A stretch of DNA of 15,476 bases from an uncultured Clostridia bacterium (lineage in GTDB: Bacteria > Bacillota > Clostridia > Christensenellales > UBA1242): assembly GCA_947384015.1 (NCBI GenBank), contig CANDFN010000016.1, positions 1 through 15,476 on the forward strand. Direction: 5' to 3'. How positions within the stretch are numbered: position 1 is the stretch's first letter; each line of letters opens with the position of its first letter. Made by a program: the position numbers and the translations under genes. Below the pieces are notes generated by a model. The model searched no databases, was not told the origin of the DNA, and was given only the letters and a program-made list of their open reading frames with translations. Shown here piece by piece: positions 14,347 to 15,476 of the stretch.

Positions 14347-15033
14347 ATGGATTTTTTAGATAGATTTCATATAATGTTAAATGAAAAACAGATAAAGCGC
14401 AAAGCAAATGCTCAAATAATAGTTTTTGGTGTGGGCGGTGTTGGCAGTGCGCTTTGTCATTTTTTGGTGCGTTCAGGTATTTACAATTTAGATATTGTAG
14501 ATTATGATACTATTGATATTACAAATGTTAATCGTCAACTTGTGGCAAATCACACAAATATTGGCAAACTAAAAGTTGAAGAACTAAAAAATCAATTATT
14601 AAATATTAATCCAAAATTAAATATTAATATTTATCCTATAAAATATAGTCAGCAAACGGCATTGGAAATAAACTTGTTAAAATACGATTATATTTGTGAT
14701 TGTATAGATGATGTATCTGCAAAAAAATTATTAATATTAAATGCTAAAGAATTAAATAAAAAAATAATTTGTGCAATGGGGGCAGGTAATAGATACAGTG
14801 AGAGTCCTCAATTTGAAATAGCAGACATTTTTAAAACCAGCTATGACCCTCTTGCAAAGATTATTCGTAAATTTTGTGCCGATTCGGGCATAAAAAAACT
14901 TACTGTTTGTTATACTAAGCAAAAAGCACAAAAAATTGATTGCAAAAAAATAGGAAGTGTGGTATACTATCCAATAGATATGGCATGCAAAATGTGTGCA
15001 AAAGTTATTAATGATATTATGGAGGAAGCATGA
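14347..15033 (+). CDS. tcdA: tRNA threonylcarbamoyladenosine dehydratase (TcdA/CsdL family)
   Basis: E1-like (ThiF/MoeB fold) enzyme, 228 residues, that uses ATP to cyclise t6A37 of tRNA to ct6A. The nucleotide motif VFGVGGVGSALCHFLVRSG runs from residue 26 to 44, followed by the acidic strand VDYDTIDITNVNRQL (51-65) with Arg63. The family-specific stretch GAGNRYSESPQFEIADI then KTSYDPLAK, usually GAGG...DPLA in TcdA, separates it from other ThiF homologues. The frame opens at a TTG (14338), but TAGAGA nine bases before the ATG at 14347 favours the ATG. The end overlaps trxA in an ATGA (15030-15033). Confidence 0.87.
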   Translation: MDFLDRFHIMLNEKQIKRKANAQIIVFGVGGVGSALCHFLVRSGIYNLDIVDYDTIDITNVNRQLVANHTNIGKLKVEELKNQLLNINPKLNINIYPIKYSQQTALEINLLKYDYICDCIDDVSAKKLLILNAKELNKKIICAMGAGNRYSESPQFEIADIFKTSYDPLAKIIRKFCADSGIKKLTVCYTKQKAQKIDCKKIGSVVYYPIDMACKMCAKVINDIMEEA

Positions 15034-15353
15034 AAAATATAAAACAAGAAGAATTTGATGATATAATAAATAAAGATGAGCTTACCGTTGTTGATTTTTA
15101 TGCAACTTGGTGTATGCCTTGCCGTATGTTAAGGCCAATATTAGAAAAAATAGAGGAAGAACGCAAAGAAATTAAGTTTTATGAATTGGATGTTCAAGAA
15201 TGTGAACAAATTGCTATGCGTTATCGCATTTTTAGTGTGCCAACTATAGTTTGCTTTAGAAATGGAAAAAAAATTGATAGTTTAGTAGGTGCTAATCCAT
15301 ATGAAGAAGTTGTTTCTTTTCTAGACCGTGCAGCAAACACAAAAATAGACTAA
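15030..15353 (+). CDS. trxA: Thioredoxin
   Basis: Single-domain thioredoxin of 107 residues, the normal length, with no signal peptide, so cytosolic. The fold markers are VVDFYATWCMPCRMLRP (20-36) with the redox pair Cys28 and Cys31, and SVPTIVCFRNGK (69-80) with the cis-proline Pro71. The active site is WCMPC rather than the usual WCGPC, which is expected to shift redox potential or partner choice. A GGAGG (15021-15025) precedes the start and the first four bases overlap tcdA. It may be one of several thioredoxins in the genome. Confidence 0.93.
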   Translation: MKNIKQEEFDDIINKDELTVVDFYATWCMPCRMLRPILEKIEEERKEIKFYELDVQECEQIAMRYRIFSVPTIVCFRNGKKIDSLVGANPYEEVVSFLDRAANTKID

Positions 15354-15357
15354 ATTT

Positions 15358-15380
15358 AAGTGCATATTTGCACTTTTTTT
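15358..15380 (+). terminator. Intrinsic terminator after trxA
   Basis: AAGTGCA (15358-15364) pairs with TGCACTT (15369-15375) across a TATT loop, followed by a T-run to 15380. Confidence 0.8.
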
Positions 15381-15415
15381 ATATAAATTAATTATAATAA
15401 GTTAAAATTTAACTA

Positions 15416-15444
15416 TTGACAAAAAAATGTCGGTGTGTTAAAAT
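15416..15444 (+). promoter_or_regulatory. Promoter for a gene beyond the contig end
   Basis: Consensus TTGACA (15416-15421), a 17-base spacer and TAAAAT (15439-15444) with extended -10 TG (TGTGTTAAAAT). Real sequence stops about ten bases later, so the regulated gene is not visible; GGAG at 15451-15454 might be the start of its ribosome binding site. Confidence 0.65.
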
Positions 15445-15454
15445 AAATTTGGAG

Positions 15455-15476
15455 AGATCGGAAGAGCGTCGTGTAG
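15455..15476. other. Illumina adapter remnant at the contig end
   Basis: The final 22 bases begin AGATCGGAAGAGC and continue GTCGTGTAG, which is exactly the start of the Illumina TruSeq universal adapter read-through sequence. They are GC-rich compared with everything around them. This is library-preparation sequence, not genome, and should be trimmed. Confidence 0.96.

Noticed and set aside
1210..15033. Alternative genetic code (UGA as tryptophan) because of the low GC content
   Set aside because: UGA ends rimM and tcdA at the expected family lengths and tryptophans are encoded by TGG, so the standard bacterial code applies.
1..15454. tRNA genes, CRISPR arrays, insertion sequences, prophage or defence genes
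   Set aside because: No cloverleaf-like GC-rich segments, regularly spaced repeats, terminal inverted repeats with a transposase, or defence-type domains were seen; nearly all DNA is occupied by the housekeeping genes listed.

Overview
The window is an ordinary-looking, very AT-rich stretch of bacterial chromosome of Bacillota (Firmicutes) type. Evidence for this is the strong GGAGG-type ribosome binding sites, the -35/extended -10 promoters, ATG-dominated starts, UGA used as a stop (rimM and the tcdA homologue, so the standard bacterial code), and a gene order that follows the well-known Bacillus/Clostridium chain rpsP-khpA-rimM-trmD-rplS-rbgA-rnhB ... dprA-topA-trmFO-(codV)-hslV-hslU-(codY). 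The lineage is probably an uncultured clostridial-type organism, but species cannot be named from sequence alone. The last 22 bases are Illumina adapter, so this is an assembled contig whose right end is an assembly end.

Layout from left to right: a promoter facing left off the window (4-32) and one facing right (65-93) are back to back. The right-facing one drives rpsP-khpA-rimM-trmD (161-1884), which ends at a two-way terminator. A lone unknown gene on the minus strand (1942-2442) follows. It is divergent from rbgA-rnhB-yraN (2591-4509), whose promoter appears to give a leaderless mRNA. rplS (4694-5038) is a single-gene unit with its own promoter, a structured-looking leader and a two-way terminator. 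A lone radical SAM gene on the minus strand (5132-6301) is divergent from a long operon comM-dprA-topA-trmFO-hslV-hslU (6461-14302), in which genes are spaced by 1-9 bases or overlap. tcdA and trxA (14347-15353) overlap by 4 bases and end at a terminator. A last promoter (15416-15444) points at a gene beyond the contig end.

The genes are mostly about making and maturing the translation apparatus: ribosomal proteins bS16 and bL19, the assembly factors RimM and RbgA, the RNA-binding protein KhpA, and three tRNA modification enzymes (TrmD m1G37, TrmFO m5U54, TcdA ct6A37). A second group handles DNA: RNase HII, YraN, ComM, DprA and topoisomerase I. A third handles protein quality and redox: HslVU and thioredoxin. 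Compared with the Bacillus order, ffh, codV (xerC-like), sucCD and codY are not here, rplS has moved downstream of yraN, and the two minus-strand accessory genes sit at exactly the two places where the conserved order is broken.

No mobile element, CRISPR array, phage, toxin-antitoxin or defence system is visible. The points most worth a second look are a Glu in place of the catalytic Asp of TrmD, an unassigned radical SAM protein with four extra C-terminal cysteines, an atypical segment in HslV, the leaderless rbgA start, and a shared extended -10 element at all nine promoter candidates.
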